This document shows, in pieces, positions 1 to 9,039 of a stretch of DNA of 64,000 nt; position 1 is the stretch's first letter; each line of letters begins with the position of its first letter. Under the pieces are notes generated by a model that worked only from the letters and a program-made list of their open reading frames with translations, was not told where the DNA came from and made no database searches. The stretch is taken from assembly GCF_041200025.1 (NCBI RefSeq), contig NZ_CP165628.1:620001-684000 (forward strand). The letters run 5' to 3'. Source of the stretch: Rouxiella sp. WC2420 (GTDB lineage: Bacteria > Pseudomonadota > Gammaproteobacteria > Enterobacterales > Enterobacteriaceae). Made by a program: the position numbers and the translations under genes.

Positions 1-332
1 TTTTGCTCGACGTGCTGCCGAGTAAACACTATTTCGTCAGTCTGTTTACTGAACAGGGGTTGTCTCCGCAAATTGCTTTTGCCTCGCCGTCGATTGAAAT
101 GGTGCGCGGCATGGTCGGGCAAGGGCTGGGTTTCTCTATTCTCGTTACCCGCCCGCATTCTCATTACACCTATGACGGACAGCGCGTGGCAATGGTTGAG
201 CTTGCAGAAGAGGTAAGCCCTTCTGCGCTGGTGATTGCCCAGTTGAGAAGCGCGCAGGCCACCAAGCCAGCACAACTGTTTGTGGATTACTGCATCCAAC
301 AGATTCTCACGCCGATCGCCGCCGTTGCCTGA
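1..332 (+). CDS. LysR-family regulator, C-terminal part (5' end outside window)
   Basis: An open frame enters from the left edge and stops with TGA at 330-332. The 109 visible residues resemble the end of the effector-binding domain of LysR-type regulators: a segment GMVGQGLGFSILVTRP is typical of the second subdomain, where a glycine-rich turn contacts the ligand. The DNA-binding domain lies outside the window, so the regulator cannot be named. It points toward the GH3/ABC transporter genes that follow and may control them (inference). The frame carries no start within the window; it is a partial gene, not a short one. Confidence 0.75.
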   Translation, partial: LLDVLPSKHYFVSLFTEQGLSPQIAFASPSIEMVRGMVGQGLGFSILVTRPHSHYTYDGQRVAMVELAEEVSPSALVIAQLRSAQATKPAQLFVDYCIQQILTPIAAVA

Positions 333-470
333 TGTTTACAGAGGAATCTGCTGCTATTTCAGGGAGTTGTAAATAGAAAAATAGGCAGCGGATTCCTCGG
401 TAACGTAATGAAAAACAATATTATTTTACTTTATTGAGCCGAACAAAACCTCTGAAGCTCCTACTGAATT

Positions 471-490
471 AACCTCTGATTAGGTTTTTT
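471..490 (+). terminator. weak intrinsic terminator after the LysR gene
   Basis: AACCT-ctgat-TAGGTT followed directly by T residues forms a short 5-6 bp stem with a T tract about 140 bases after the LysR stop codon. The stem is short and AT-rich, so efficiency is doubtful. Confidence 0.4.
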
Positions 491-607
491 AACTTCACTA
501 GCCATTAATTAACTAATTTCGCCTATACAGGTTCCCGCTCAGGATAAGGGTCATACGTTCGCGCCCCCTTTGGGCAGGACCTAAACGAATCCTCAGGAGT
601 CAACAGC

Positions 608-2980
608 ATGAGTAATAAAGAGATCCTCGAACAGGACGCAGTGTCGATGAGTGAAACAATGACCCCTCAGGAACAGGCATCGCTGTTAAGCGGACATCGC
701 ATGTGGAAAACCGAGAAAATTGATCGTCTGGGCGTTCCGCACATTGTAATGACCGACGGCACCTATGGCGTGCGTTATTCAATCCAGCAAATTGAGCAAG
801 ACGAGAAGGGCGGTCAGGATTTTGCTGCGTTTCTGAACGTGGTAAATCAGCGCGCTAAAGACGTTGAAATTGCCTGGGGAACGATGAAACCGGCGACCTG
901 TTTTCCTAACGGCTCCAGCTTCGCCTGTTCGTGGGATGTGGAGCTGGCGCTAACACTCGGAACCGCTCTGGGGCAGGAATGCCAGAATCTGGGCGTTCAT
1001 TTGCTTTTAGGGCCGGGCATCAACATTCGCCGCACGCCGCTGGGCGGTCGCAGCTACGAATACTATTCTGAAGATCCGGTGATTTCCGGCGATATCGCTG
1101 CAGGGGTGATCAACGGCCTGCAACAGCAGGGTGTCGGCGCATCGCTTAAACACTTTGCCTGCAACAACTCTGAGGTCGAGCGCACGACGATGGACTCGAT
1201 TGTCGACGAGCGCGCGCTGCGTGAAATCTATCTTCGCGGCTTCGAACGTGCAGTTCGCCAGAGTCAGCCATGGACCGTCATGAGTTCCTACAACCGCCTG
1301 AACGGCGTGCATACCGCCGAAAATCGTTGGTTGCTGACTGATGTTCTGCGCAATGACTGGGGATTCACTGGCGTGGTAGTCGCTGACTGGCACGGGATTA
1401 AAGAACGCCCAGAGTCGCTGTTGGCAGGCAATGATCTCGATATGCCGGAAAGTGAAAGCCGTAAAGCACAGTTGCTTGCCGCGCTGGAAGATGGCCGCGT
1501 CGATAGAAAAATTGCCGAGCAGTCCTGTCGCCGAATTCTTTCGCTGGTGCAGAAAGCCAAGGCCGCCGAACGCCGCGATACGCAGGTTGATTATAATCAG
1601 CATCATCAGCTAGCCCGCAGTATGGTTGCTGAATCTATCGTGTTGCTCAAAAACGATCGCAAACTATTGCCGCTGGAGGCTGAAAGCTGTTCACGCCTGC
1701 TGGTGATTGGCGAAGGCGCTACAGTGCCGGTGATCCAGGGTTCTGGCTGTGCGACGACTGTGCCCACACAGGTTGATATTCCGCTTGACGAGATGAACAA
1801 ACTGGCTGCAGACCAGATGAACGTGCGGTGGATTCAAGGCACCTCAGAGCTTGAGTCTCTGCGTGATGCGCTGATCGAGGAGGCCTGTGCCGCTGCTGCA
1901 GAGGCCGACAAAATTGTTATTTTCGCCAGCACTGAAAACGGCTACGACGGCGAAGGTTCAGACCGTACCACCTTGGCGCTGGCGCCAGGCCACGATCGGC
2001 TGATTTCTGCTGTCGCGGCTGTTAATCCAAACGTGATCGTGGTGCTGGCTAATCCTGACGCGGTAGTCATGCCGTGGCTGGATGAAGTTGGCGCAGTCGT
2101 CGAGACTTTCTTTGCCGGTCAGGCAATGGGTGGCGGCCTGGCTGACGTGCTGTTTGGTAAAGCCAATCCAAGCGGCAAGCTGACCGTGACTTTCCCTAAA
2201 CGTTTGCAAGATACCCCGACTTGGCTCTCATATCCGGGTGAGAACGGCAAACATTATTACAGCGAAGGCATTTTTGTCGGTTACCGCTGGTACGACAGCC
2301 GCGAAATCGAGCCGCTGTTCCCATTCGGTTTCGGCCTGAGCTACAGCGAATTTACCTACAGCGATATCGAACTGGACAAACAAACGTTGCGCGCGGGCGA
2401 AACGGTAGCTGTCAGTTTTACCCTGACCAACAGCGGCACTTGCAGCGGCAAAGAAGTTTGCCAGCTTTACAGCCGTTATCATCAGCCGCGTTTGGCTCGC
2501 CCTCATCAAGAGTTGAAGGGTTTCTGCAAGGTTGAGCTGGCTGCCGGTGAAAGCCGTCGCATTACGCTGCAGCTTCCTGCCGATGATTTGCGTTATTACG
2601 ATACCGGTCGCGGCGAATGGATTCTAGACCACGACCTGATCACTCTGTGTGTTGGCACGCACTCCCGTTCCCTGCCGCTTCAGGCCACGCTGGAATGTCA
2701 GTCGGCAGTCGCTCGTTATCGCCTGATTCAGCATGACACTCAGCCGGTATTTGTGCTCGAAAATCCTATTGCTCGCGGCATGTTCAACCAGTTCCTGCAA
2801 CGCGAGTTAAGCATCAATGAACAGGATGCCGAGCGCATTCTGCAACACTGTGCCAATTCATTCTTCGGAATTTTCACCACTTTTGATCGCCGTTTACGCC
2901 AGAGTTTCGATCGTAAAATCTGCGAGCAGCTGATCAAAGAAATCAATCAGGCGATTAAACAGCAAGAAATAGATGCCTGA
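608..2980 (+). CDS. GH3 family beta-glycosidase, cytoplasmic
   Basis: 790 residues with the layout of glycoside hydrolase family 3: an N-terminal barrel, an alpha/beta sandwich and a C-terminal fibronectin-III-like domain (about 590-665). The catalytic nucleophile should be Asp260 in the VVADWHG motif; NLGVHLLLGPGINIRRTPLGG and KHFACNNSE are typical substrate-site segments. There is no signal peptide, so it should act in the cytoplasm on an imported glycoside, unlike the periplasmic BglX at 16257. The start has AGGAG 8 bases upstream. It is followed 56 bp later by an ABC importer on the same strand, suggesting one operon that imports and hydrolyses a glycoside. Substrate is unknown; beta-glucoside is a family-based guess. 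Confidence 0.88.
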   Translation: MSNKEILEQDAVSMSETMTPQEQASLLSGHRMWKTEKIDRLGVPHIVMTDGTYGVRYSIQQIEQDEKGGQDFAAFLNVVNQRAKDVEIAWGTMKPATCFPNGSSFACSWDVELALTLGTALGQECQNLGVHLLLGPGINIRRTPLGGRSYEYYSEDPVISGDIAAGVINGLQQQGVGASLKHFACNNSEVERTTMDSIVDERALREIYLRGFERAVRQSQPWTVMSSYNRLNGVHTAENRWLLTDVLRNDWGFTGVVVADWHGIKERPESLLAGNDLDMPESESRKAQLLAALEDGRVDRKIAEQSCRRILSLVQKAKAAERRDTQVDYNQHHQLARSMVAESIVLLKNDRKLLPLEAESCSRLLVIGEGATVPVIQGSGCATTVPTQVDIPLDEMNKLAADQMNVRWIQGTSELESLRDALIEEACAAAAEADKIVIFASTENGYDGEGSDRTTLALAPGHDRLISAVAAVNPNVIVVLANPDAVVMPWLDEVGAVVETFFAGQAMGGGLADVLFGKANPSGKLTVTFPKRLQDTPTWLSYPGENGKHYYSEGIFVGYRWYDSREIEPLFPFGFGLSYSEFTYSDIELDKQTLRAGETVAVSFTLTNSGTCSGKEVCQLYSRYHQPRLARPHQELKGFCKVELAAGESRRITLQLPADDLRYYDTGRGEWILDHDLITLCVGTHSRSLPLQATLECQSAVARYRLIQHDTQPVFVLENPIARGMFNQFLQRELSINEQDAERILQHCANSFFGIFTTFDRRLRQSFDRKICEQLIKEINQAIKQQEIDA

Positions 2981-3036
2981 AACTTTTGTTTAAATTAACC
3001 ACCAGCCAATAGCCAGCACATACAGGGGACAGGGGA

Positions 3037-4122
3037 ATGAAAAAGATTGGTCATTTATCACGACGCGATGCGATCAAAGCCGGTGTAGGCACGGCCATTA
3101 CCATGCTGACAGCACCGTCAATTTTGTCGCGCAGTGCTCAGGCGGCCGAGCAGCAGACACTAACGGTTGCCGACGTTGGAGGCCCTTATGGCTTAGGTTT
3201 CGGCAAGGCGTTCTATCAGCCTTTCGAAAAAGCTACCGGCATTAAAATTATTAATACCGTTTTAGGGCCTGACCCTGTTCCTCAGTTCCAGATGGCGGTG
3301 GACACCAAAACTTACCTGTTCGACGTCGCGCTGCTTAATCCAGAACATCTGGTACGCATGAACAAGCAGCCGAAGAGCTATCTGGAAACGCTGGACATCA
3401 AAGTTGCCGACCCGGAGAACTATGTAAAAGGGTCGATTACCCCACAGTTTGCCGGAGTGAGTATTTATGCGCTGGCGCTGGCTTATCGCACTGATACTTT
3501 TAATAAAGATAAAGCGCCTAAAAACTGGATCGATTTCTGGAACGCAGACAAATTCCAGGGGCGTCGCGGTTTGTGGCGCAGTCCGGTGTGTACGCTGGAA
3601 TTGGCCCTGATGGCCGACGGCGTATCGCCTGACAAACTTTACCCGCTGGACGTAGACCGCGCCTTCGCCAGCCTGGACAAGATCCGCAAACATATCGACG
3701 TTTGGTGGACCAGCGGCGCGCAGGCTACGCAAATGCTGCAAAGCGGCGAGCTGGATATGATGAGTATCTGGAGCACCCGCGCGCAAACCGCTATCGACGG
3801 CGGAGCGCCAGCATCCATCGCCTGGGATCAGGGCCTGTACAACATTGACGGTTGGACCATTCCTAAAGGAAATCCAAAGGCAGCGCTGGCTAATCAGTTT
3901 ATTCAGTTCTGCATGAACGCCCAGCGTCAGTCGATGTATACCAACGATTTGGCCTGTGGACCGACCAACGTGAAGGCTTATCAGTTTATCGATGCCAAAA
4001 AGGCCGCACTGCTGCCAACCGCGCCCGATCACATCAATGGGCTGCGTGAAATGGATGCCAACTACTGGGGTGATAATCAGGTTGCTCTCACAGAACGTTT
4101 TGAAAAGTGGATTATCGGATAA
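3037..4122 (+). CDS. ABC transporter periplasmic substrate-binding protein, PotD-like, Tat signal
   Basis: 361 residues. The N-terminus has a twin-arginine signal (SRRDAIKAG, then a hydrophobic stretch ending ...SAQA), so it is probably exported folded by Tat. The rest has the PotD/YdcS-like binding-protein pattern, with conserved pieces such as WIDFWNADKFQGRRG, which recur in polyamine and Fe(III)-type solute-binding proteins. Its partner permease and ATPase follow at 4179 and 5951. Ligand is not readable from the sequence: polyamine-like compounds or a conjugate are possible. The adjacent GH3 gene suggests that the ligand carries a sugar (inference). Confidence 0.85.
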   Translation: MKKIGHLSRRDAIKAGVGTAITMLTAPSILSRSAQAAEQQTLTVADVGGPYGLGFGKAFYQPFEKATGIKIINTVLGPDPVPQFQMAVDTKTYLFDVALLNPEHLVRMNKQPKSYLETLDIKVADPENYVKGSITPQFAGVSIYALALAYRTDTFNKDKAPKNWIDFWNADKFQGRRGLWRSPVCTLELALMADGVSPDKLYPLDVDRAFASLDKIRKHIDVWWTSGAQATQMLQSGELDMMSIWSTRAQTAIDGGAPASIAWDQGLYNIDGWTIPKGNPKAALANQFIQFCMNAQRQSMYTNDLACGPTNVKAYQFIDAKKAALLPTAPDHINGLREMDANYWGDNQVALTERFEKWIIG

Positions 4123-4178
4123 ATCATGCGGCGGGGGGCTAACGCGCTCCGCTAATCCTGATCCCCGAGGAGGGCGAA

Positions 4179-5945
4179 TTGAGCTTGCTAGAAACAACCG
4201 TGCTTAAACAACCGCAACGCCGTAAAACGCGTCGCCTGCACCCCGCCTGGTTTACGCTGCCGGGCCTGATTTTTTTACTGATCTTCTTGGCCTATCCGAC
4301 GTTAAAATTGATGATGCTGAGCTTTAACGACGATCAGGGACATTTCTCGCTGGCCATCTGGCAGCAAATGTTTGGCGCGGGCGTGTACGTTAAGGTAATG
4401 GTGAATACCTTTGTTATTGCCGCGCAAACCACGCTTGCCTGCCTGCTGTTTGGCTACCCGGTGGCTTACTGGCTTTCGCAGCAGGGCGAAACTATGCGCC
4501 GTCGTTTGATGTGGCTGGTATTGCTGCCGTTCTGGACCAGCGCGCTGCTAAAAAACTTTGCCTGGATGGTGCTGCTGTCGCGACGGGGTATTTTGTCTGA
4601 AATTCTGATGTCGATGGGCGCCGCGCATCCAATCGACGTGCTTTATACCCGTGGGCTGGTGGTGTTTGCTATCGCCCATAGCATGCTGCCGCTGGCGATT
4701 ATCACCATGTTGCCGAGCATGACCAGCATCGATGGTGGCCTAATCCGTGCCGGTAAAACCTTGGGTGGATCGGCAAGCCACACCTTCTGGCGGATTTTCT
4801 TCCCGCTGTCGATGCCGGGCACTATTGCGGCGTGCCTGCTGGTGTTTATCGGCTCACTGGGTTTCTTTATTACTCCCGCGCTGCTCGGCAGCCCGCAGGA
4901 TTCTGTGATTGGCCAGTTGCTGATCACCCAGGTGCAACAATTGCTTAACTGGCGTCTTGCTGGTGCGATTGCCATGCTGCTGCTGCTGGCGACGCTGGTG
5001 GTTTGTTTCCTCTATGACCGTATTTTCGGCATGTCGGCCATTTCCGGCGGTGAAACACATATCGATACCCATGCTTTAACCCGCCGGGTTGGACACGCGC
5101 TATTAAGCTATTTCGCCTACCTCAGTCATCTAGTCACTGAAGGGCTGGCGAGCCTCTTGCGCGGCCATCGTTTTGGCTGGTTATTACCACTATTTAGCTG
5201 GCTGGTCATTGCCGTGCTGATCCTGCCGGTAGTTTCTTTCATACCGATGGCATTCAGTAGCTCATCGTTCCTGCAATTCCCGCCGCCGGGCTACTCGCTG
5301 CGCTGGATGGAAACTTACCTGAACTCACCAATCTGGACCGGCGCGACGCTGCGTTCGTTTGGCATTGCTCTGGTCTCCGGGGCGCTGGCGACACTGCTGG
5401 CCGGGATTGCCGCGTTTGGCGTAGCGCGTAACAGCGGCAAAGGCGGCAGCCTGATTATGATGACCTTCCTGATGCCGATGATCATCCCGAATATCGTCAC
5501 CGCCGTGGCACTGTTTTATCTGTTCGCCACTATCGGACTGGTGGGAACTGACGTTGGGATTATGCTCGGCCACACTGTGATGGCAATTCCGGTAGTGTTT
5601 ATTATCATCCTGACCACCTTCAAAAACTACGACTGGCGCTTGGATCAGGCGGCTGGAACTCTAGGGGCAAGCCGTTGGAGGGTGATCCGCGAGGTCACGT
5701 TGCCGCTTATCAAAGGCAGTCTGGTGGCGGCATTTATCTTTGGTTTCCTCAACTCTTTTGAAGAGCTGACGGTGGCGATGTTTGTTGGCGGGGGCGTCAA
5801 GCAGACACTGCCGAAACAAATGTGGGATGACGTGCTGCTATCGGTTACCCCTACGCTTGCCGCCGCTTCGGTGATTATTCTGGCCATTGTAACCCTATTG
5901 TTCATCCTGGCCGAAAGGGCCCGCCGCGATACTGATCCCGCCTGA
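4179..5945 (+). CDS. ABC transporter permease, two domains fused (PotB-PotC type)
   Basis: 588 residues, about twice the length of PotB or PotC, with two permease halves (about 1-290 and 300-588). Each half carries its own ATPase-contact EAA loop: GLIRAGKTLGG near residue 190 and DQAAGTLGASRWRVIREV near 490. Fused permeases of this size also occur in Fe(III) transporters of the FbpB/SfuB type. The start is TTG at 4179, chosen because AGGAGG lies 5 bases upstream; no ATG with a comparable site is nearby. It lies 56 bp after the binding-protein gene and 5 bp before the ATPase gene. Confidence 0.85.
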   Translation: MSLLETTVLKQPQRRKTRRLHPAWFTLPGLIFLLIFLAYPTLKLMMLSFNDDQGHFSLAIWQQMFGAGVYVKVMVNTFVIAAQTTLACLLFGYPVAYWLSQQGETMRRRLMWLVLLPFWTSALLKNFAWMVLLSRRGILSEILMSMGAAHPIDVLYTRGLVVFAIAHSMLPLAIITMLPSMTSIDGGLIRAGKTLGGSASHTFWRIFFPLSMPGTIAACLLVFIGSLGFFITPALLGSPQDSVIGQLLITQVQQLLNWRLAGAIAMLLLLATLVVCFLYDRIFGMSAISGGETHIDTHALTRRVGHALLSYFAYLSHLVTEGLASLLRGHRFGWLLPLFSWLVIAVLILPVVSFIPMAFSSSSFLQFPPPGYSLRWMETYLNSPIWTGATLRSFGIALVSGALATLLAGIAAFGVARNSGKGGSLIMMTFLMPMIIPNIVTAVALFYLFATIGLVGTDVGIMLGHTVMAIPVVFIIILTTFKNYDWRLDQAAGTLGASRWRVIREVTLPLIKGSLVAAFIFGFLNSFEELTVAMFVGGGVKQTLPKQMWDDVLLSVTPTLAAASVIILAIVTLLFILAERARRDTDPA

Positions 5946-5950
5946 GGCGG

Positions 5951-7036
5951 ATGCACAAGAATGAGAAAACGATGATGACAACGACCTCCTCTTTTAAACA
6001 TGAAAAAGTAAAGCTGCAGGCGCAGAAAATTGCCAAAAGCTACGGCCAGACGCAGGTATTGGCCGATCTGGATCTCGACGTTCACAGTGGTGAGCTGCTG
6101 ACTCTGCTTGGCCCTTCGGGGTCTGGTAAAACCACGCTCCTGCAAATAGTCTGCGGCCTGGTGGAACCGACCTCAGGCTGCCTGATGATTGATGGCAAAG
6201 ACGAAACCTGGACGCCGGTTCACCAGCGAGATATTGGCGTAGTGTTTCAGAACTACGCGCTGTTCCCACATTTGACCGTTGAAGAGAACATTGCTTTTCC
6301 GCTGCGTATGCGCCATCTGCCCAGTGCTGAAATCAATCAAAAGGTAAAGCAGGTGCTGGAGATGGTTGAGCTGGGTCACGTAGCGACTCGCCTGCCTCGC
6401 GCACTTTCCGGTGGGCAACAGCAGCGTATCGCGCTGGCCCGCTGTCTGGTTTACCAACCGAGCGTGATACTGATGGATGAGCCACTGGGCGCGCTGGACC
6501 GCCAGCTACGTGAAACCATGCAGATGGAGATAAAACGCATTCATCGCGAGTCCGGCGCGACAATTATTTTCGTGACCCACGATCAGGAGGAGGCGCTGGC
6601 GTTGTCTGACCGTATCTGCCTGATGAACGAAGGCAAAATTGCGCAGATTGGCACGCCACAGGAAATCTACGAACGCCCGCAAACCACCTTTGTTGCCGAG
6701 TTTATCGGTTTGTCGAATATCCTCGACGGTCAGATTCGCGGCGATGGCCTGCATACTCGCCACGGTGTGTTTCCATTGAACTCAGGGTTGCGTGACGGTG
6801 ACAATGCTGCACTGGTGATCCGCCCTGAACATATGCGCATAGCCGAGCAGGGCAGCGGCGTGCTTGAGGGGCTGGTAAGTGAAAGCGTTTATGCGGGATC
6901 CGAAACCCGTGTCGTTGTCACACTTGCCGGTGGTGAGAAATTTATTGTTCGCAGTTCTGCGCAAACGCCGGTGAGAATTGGCGATCGTGTTTCTCTGAAC
7001 TGGGACGTACAGAATTCTCGTCTGCTGGCCGTATAA
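5951..7036 (+). CDS. ABC transporter ATP-binding protein, PotA-like
   Basis: 361 residues. Walker A GPSGSGKTT is at about 54-62, the signature LSGGQQQRIALAR near 150, Walker B VILMDEP near 170, and the switch histidine in FVTHDQEEA follows. The last ~100 residues form a TOBE-type regulatory domain, as in PotA and other PotA/MalK-class ATPases. It starts 5 bp after the permease stop. The exact start is uncertain: ATG codons at 5951, 5972 and 5975 are all possible. It energises import through the fused permease at 4179. Confidence 0.88.
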   Translation: MHKNEKTMMTTTSSFKHEKVKLQAQKIAKSYGQTQVLADLDLDVHSGELLTLLGPSGSGKTTLLQIVCGLVEPTSGCLMIDGKDETWTPVHQRDIGVVFQNYALFPHLTVEENIAFPLRMRHLPSAEINQKVKQVLEMVELGHVATRLPRALSGGQQQRIALARCLVYQPSVILMDEPLGALDRQLRETMQMEIKRIHRESGATIIFVTHDQEEALALSDRICLMNEGKIAQIGTPQEIYERPQTTFVAEFIGLSNILDGQIRGDGLHTRHGVFPLNSGLRDGDNAALVIRPEHMRIAEQGSGVLEGLVSESVYAGSETRVVVTLAGGEKFIVRSSAQTPVRIGDRVSLNWDVQNSRLLAV

Positions 7037-7045
7037 TATGCCTTA

Positions 7046-7073
7046 GGCCCCTGAAGTTATGCTTCTTGGGGCC
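7046..7073 (+). terminator. stem-loop after the ABC operon
   Basis: GGCCCC-tgaag-ttatg-cttct-tGGGGCC forms a long GC-rich hairpin 9 bases after the ATPase stop. No proper T tract follows, so it may stabilise the mRNA end or work with Rho rather than be a classical terminator. Confidence 0.45.
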
Positions 7074-7148
7074 AAATAAAGAGCTATTGGAGCACTCAAA
7101 AGCAGTGTTTACATTTTAAACCAACACTGACTTGGGCACTCGTTCGCT

Positions 7149-8135
7149 TTAGGCGAAACTCCTTTCCTGAGGGACAATCTTATTTATTTTAGCGTAAATC
7201 CCTTCCTCCCTCTGAATATCATCATAAGCGGGTGGCTCGCTATCACCATAAATAGAATTTTCATGCATGTCAGTTGGTTGATAGTTTTCGTCGCCAAGAA
7301 CGATTTTGGCATCCATTTGTTTAGTTACCACGAATGCGCTTTCATAGGAGTTATAAGACATACGAGCATTATTTTTTGGCTTGCTGGTTTTATCACTCTC
7401 TTTTACTTCGAATCGAATATCGAGATTTTCTGTTTCTACCCTATTATGCCGCAGCGCTCGATACATCTGGTCGATAGTGTCATCAATGCTTAGCTGGCAG
7501 TCACTAGCAAAATTATAGGCTTGCCTGATGATGACGTTGTAGTGATGAGTGTTGGAAGCGGTGCGGATTTCCGTATTAACCAACAGATTTATCTTTGGTT
7601 CAACGATTAAGGTATCTTTGTCTTGATGAACAATGATGTTGTTTTTACTCATCAGTGCGCGCTTTTCTTCAAAGCTATTGATTTTTTTATAAGTCTCGCT
7701 CTGATAAAGAAAATTAAATCTTGTTTCTAACTTAGCGTTGCTGTTAATAAATATAACCTCCTCCCTGGGCGCTAAAATTTCCCGAGCAACAGAAATGTCA
7801 GGCTTTGGCGCGGATCTTTCCAGACGACTAAAATTATTGATTGAGCCAATCGGTATCTGGAACATCATTCTATTAATGGCTGCGTTCAGCCGTTTGCTAT
7901 CATGGTTAGAATACTTACTTAAATGATCTCGTAAATCCTTTAACTTGGCTAAAGCTATTGGGTCATATTGTAATTCTTTTTTAAGACCCAGCTTGCCGAG
8001 TAAACTAGTAGGTTTGTTTTTTGAAACTGAGACATGGTTGATATATTTTATTATGTTTTTTTCTGTTCTCGTGTCAGCAGCTCGATCAAATAAAACACTT
8101 GATTGAATTGCTGCACTGCCCATTATAGCTTTCAT
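7149..8135 (-). CDS. unknown protein with C-terminal PPxY, EPIYA-like and ITAM-like tyrosine motifs; candidate host-targeted effector
   Basis: I do not recognise a family. 328 residues from the ATG at 8135, chosen because AGGGA lies 7 bases upstream and because this start aligns with the start of the neighbouring paralogue; a TTG at 8168 would add 11 residues but has a badly spaced site. Residues 1 to about 100 are clearly similar to the protein at 8214-8876. No signal peptide or membrane segment is visible. The tail is notable: IYG at 295-297, PPAY at 301-304, then YDDI (304-307), six residues, and YAKI (314-317). The EGIYAKI segment resembles EPIYA tyrosine-phosphorylation sites of bacterial effectors, PPxY binds WW domains, and YxxI-x6-YxxI fits the ITAM pattern. 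The gene is AT-rich against its neighbours, suggesting acquisition. No secretion system is visible in the window, so effector function is inference. Confidence 0.8.
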   Translation of the reverse strand: MKAIMGSAAIQSSVLFDRAADTRTEKNIIKYINHVSVSKNKPTSLLGKLGLKKELQYDPIALAKLKDLRDHLSKYSNHDSKRLNAAINRMMFQIPIGSINNFSRLERSAPKPDISVAREILAPREEVIFINSNAKLETRFNFLYQSETYKKINSFEEKRALMSKNNIIVHQDKDTLIVEPKINLLVNTEIRTASNTHHYNVIIRQAYNFASDCQLSIDDTIDQMYRALRHNRVETENLDIRFEVKESDKTSKPKNNARMSYNSYESAFVVTKQMDAKIVLGDENYQPTDMHENSIYGDSEPPAYDDIQREEGIYAKINKIVPQERSFA

Positions 8136-8213
8136 TACATTTCCCTGGATATTGGCAAATTGATTCAAGATCCTAAGTTTTGGCGGTATTTTTAACTATC
8201 ATAACTCGCTGAT

Positions 8214-8876
8214 TTAGAAGTGTGTGTAGCAATTCCCCTCTTGATCATAAAAAGTGACGCCAAGATGTTTCTTGAGATTCTCATTCCTTGCTGCGGCATA
8301 TTGCATGCGCGGTGAGTCTTCAATGCGGGTTGATTGGGTCTCTGGGATGCTGATTGAATCGTAATACTCTGTTGAACGGCCGTGCTTTTCAATGAGTTTA
8401 AAGCTACTTTGCAAATTTGAATCGGTACCGAACGCCGCTTTAAACAGCTTTTTTGTCAGAGTAGAAGTTGAGTAGGGAATCTTCATTTTTTGGTTTGCCG
8501 GATCAATCTTTTGCTGATTTAGGTATTCACTGAAGCTATTGCTGCCAACAGATAAATCAGAGTGATATAACGGCTTGAAATCGAGCTTCCTGTTAATTAT
8601 TCTATTAAGGTTTTTGGCTATAGCCTGATTGATTAGAGTATATTTCTTTTCGCTAAAGTTGGCTTGGCAATGTTTTAGCTCTAACAAATCACTGTGTATT
8701 TTAGAATAATCAAAAGAGTTATTGTTATTCTTTTTAGAGAATAAACATCGGTTGTTATTTTTAACCGCACAGACATTCTTTATAAATTTATTAACGTTCT
8801 TGGTGGTTGGGTTTTCTTCAATTTTTGTTAATAATATAGCTGAACGTAAAGATAAACTGGCTATGAGTGGTTTCAT
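8214..8876 (-). CDS. unknown protein, paralogue of the product at 7149-8135
   Basis: 220 residues of unknown function. The first ~100 residues align with the product at 7149-8135: both begin MK, share a TxKNxxKxI block around residues 25-33, a V-x(2,3)-KN block, and a NxAI segment near residue 85. The C-terminal halves differ. This one lacks PPxY and IYA motifs but has a STEYYDSI segment near residue 170. The ribosome binding site is weak. It lies 78 bp upstream of its paralogue in the same orientation, so the two are likely cotranscribed. Composition is AT-rich and asparagine/lysine-rich (a run of four Asn near residue 50), unlike the flanking core genes. Confidence 0.75.
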   Translation of the reverse strand: MKPLIASLSLRSAILLTKIEENPTTKNVNKFIKNVCAVKNNNRCLFSKKNNNNSFDYSKIHSDLLELKHCQANFSEKKYTLINQAIAKNLNRIINRKLDFKPLYHSDLSVGSNSFSEYLNQQKIDPANQKMKIPYSTSTLTKKLFKAAFGTDSNLQSSFKLIEKHGRSTEYYDSISIPETQSTRIEDSPRMQYAAARNENLKKHLGVTFYDQEGNCYTHF

Positions 8877-9039
8877 TAATTTAGCTTATTAAAGTGGTTG
8901 GGTAATCCAAGATAATAACTCAATACTGTGTTTGAAACTGTCAGGAATCGATTATTCTGATTTTTTATTTTAGGCGCTATAGTTGAAGTGATAATAACAA
9001 GCACGTAATAAATACGTGCCTGTTAAGTTTTTATTATTT

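Noticed and set aside
3262-4197. 311-codon open frame antisense to the PotD-like gene
   Set aside because: Overlaps the binding-protein gene almost fully; sense frame has a clear Tat signal and family motifs.
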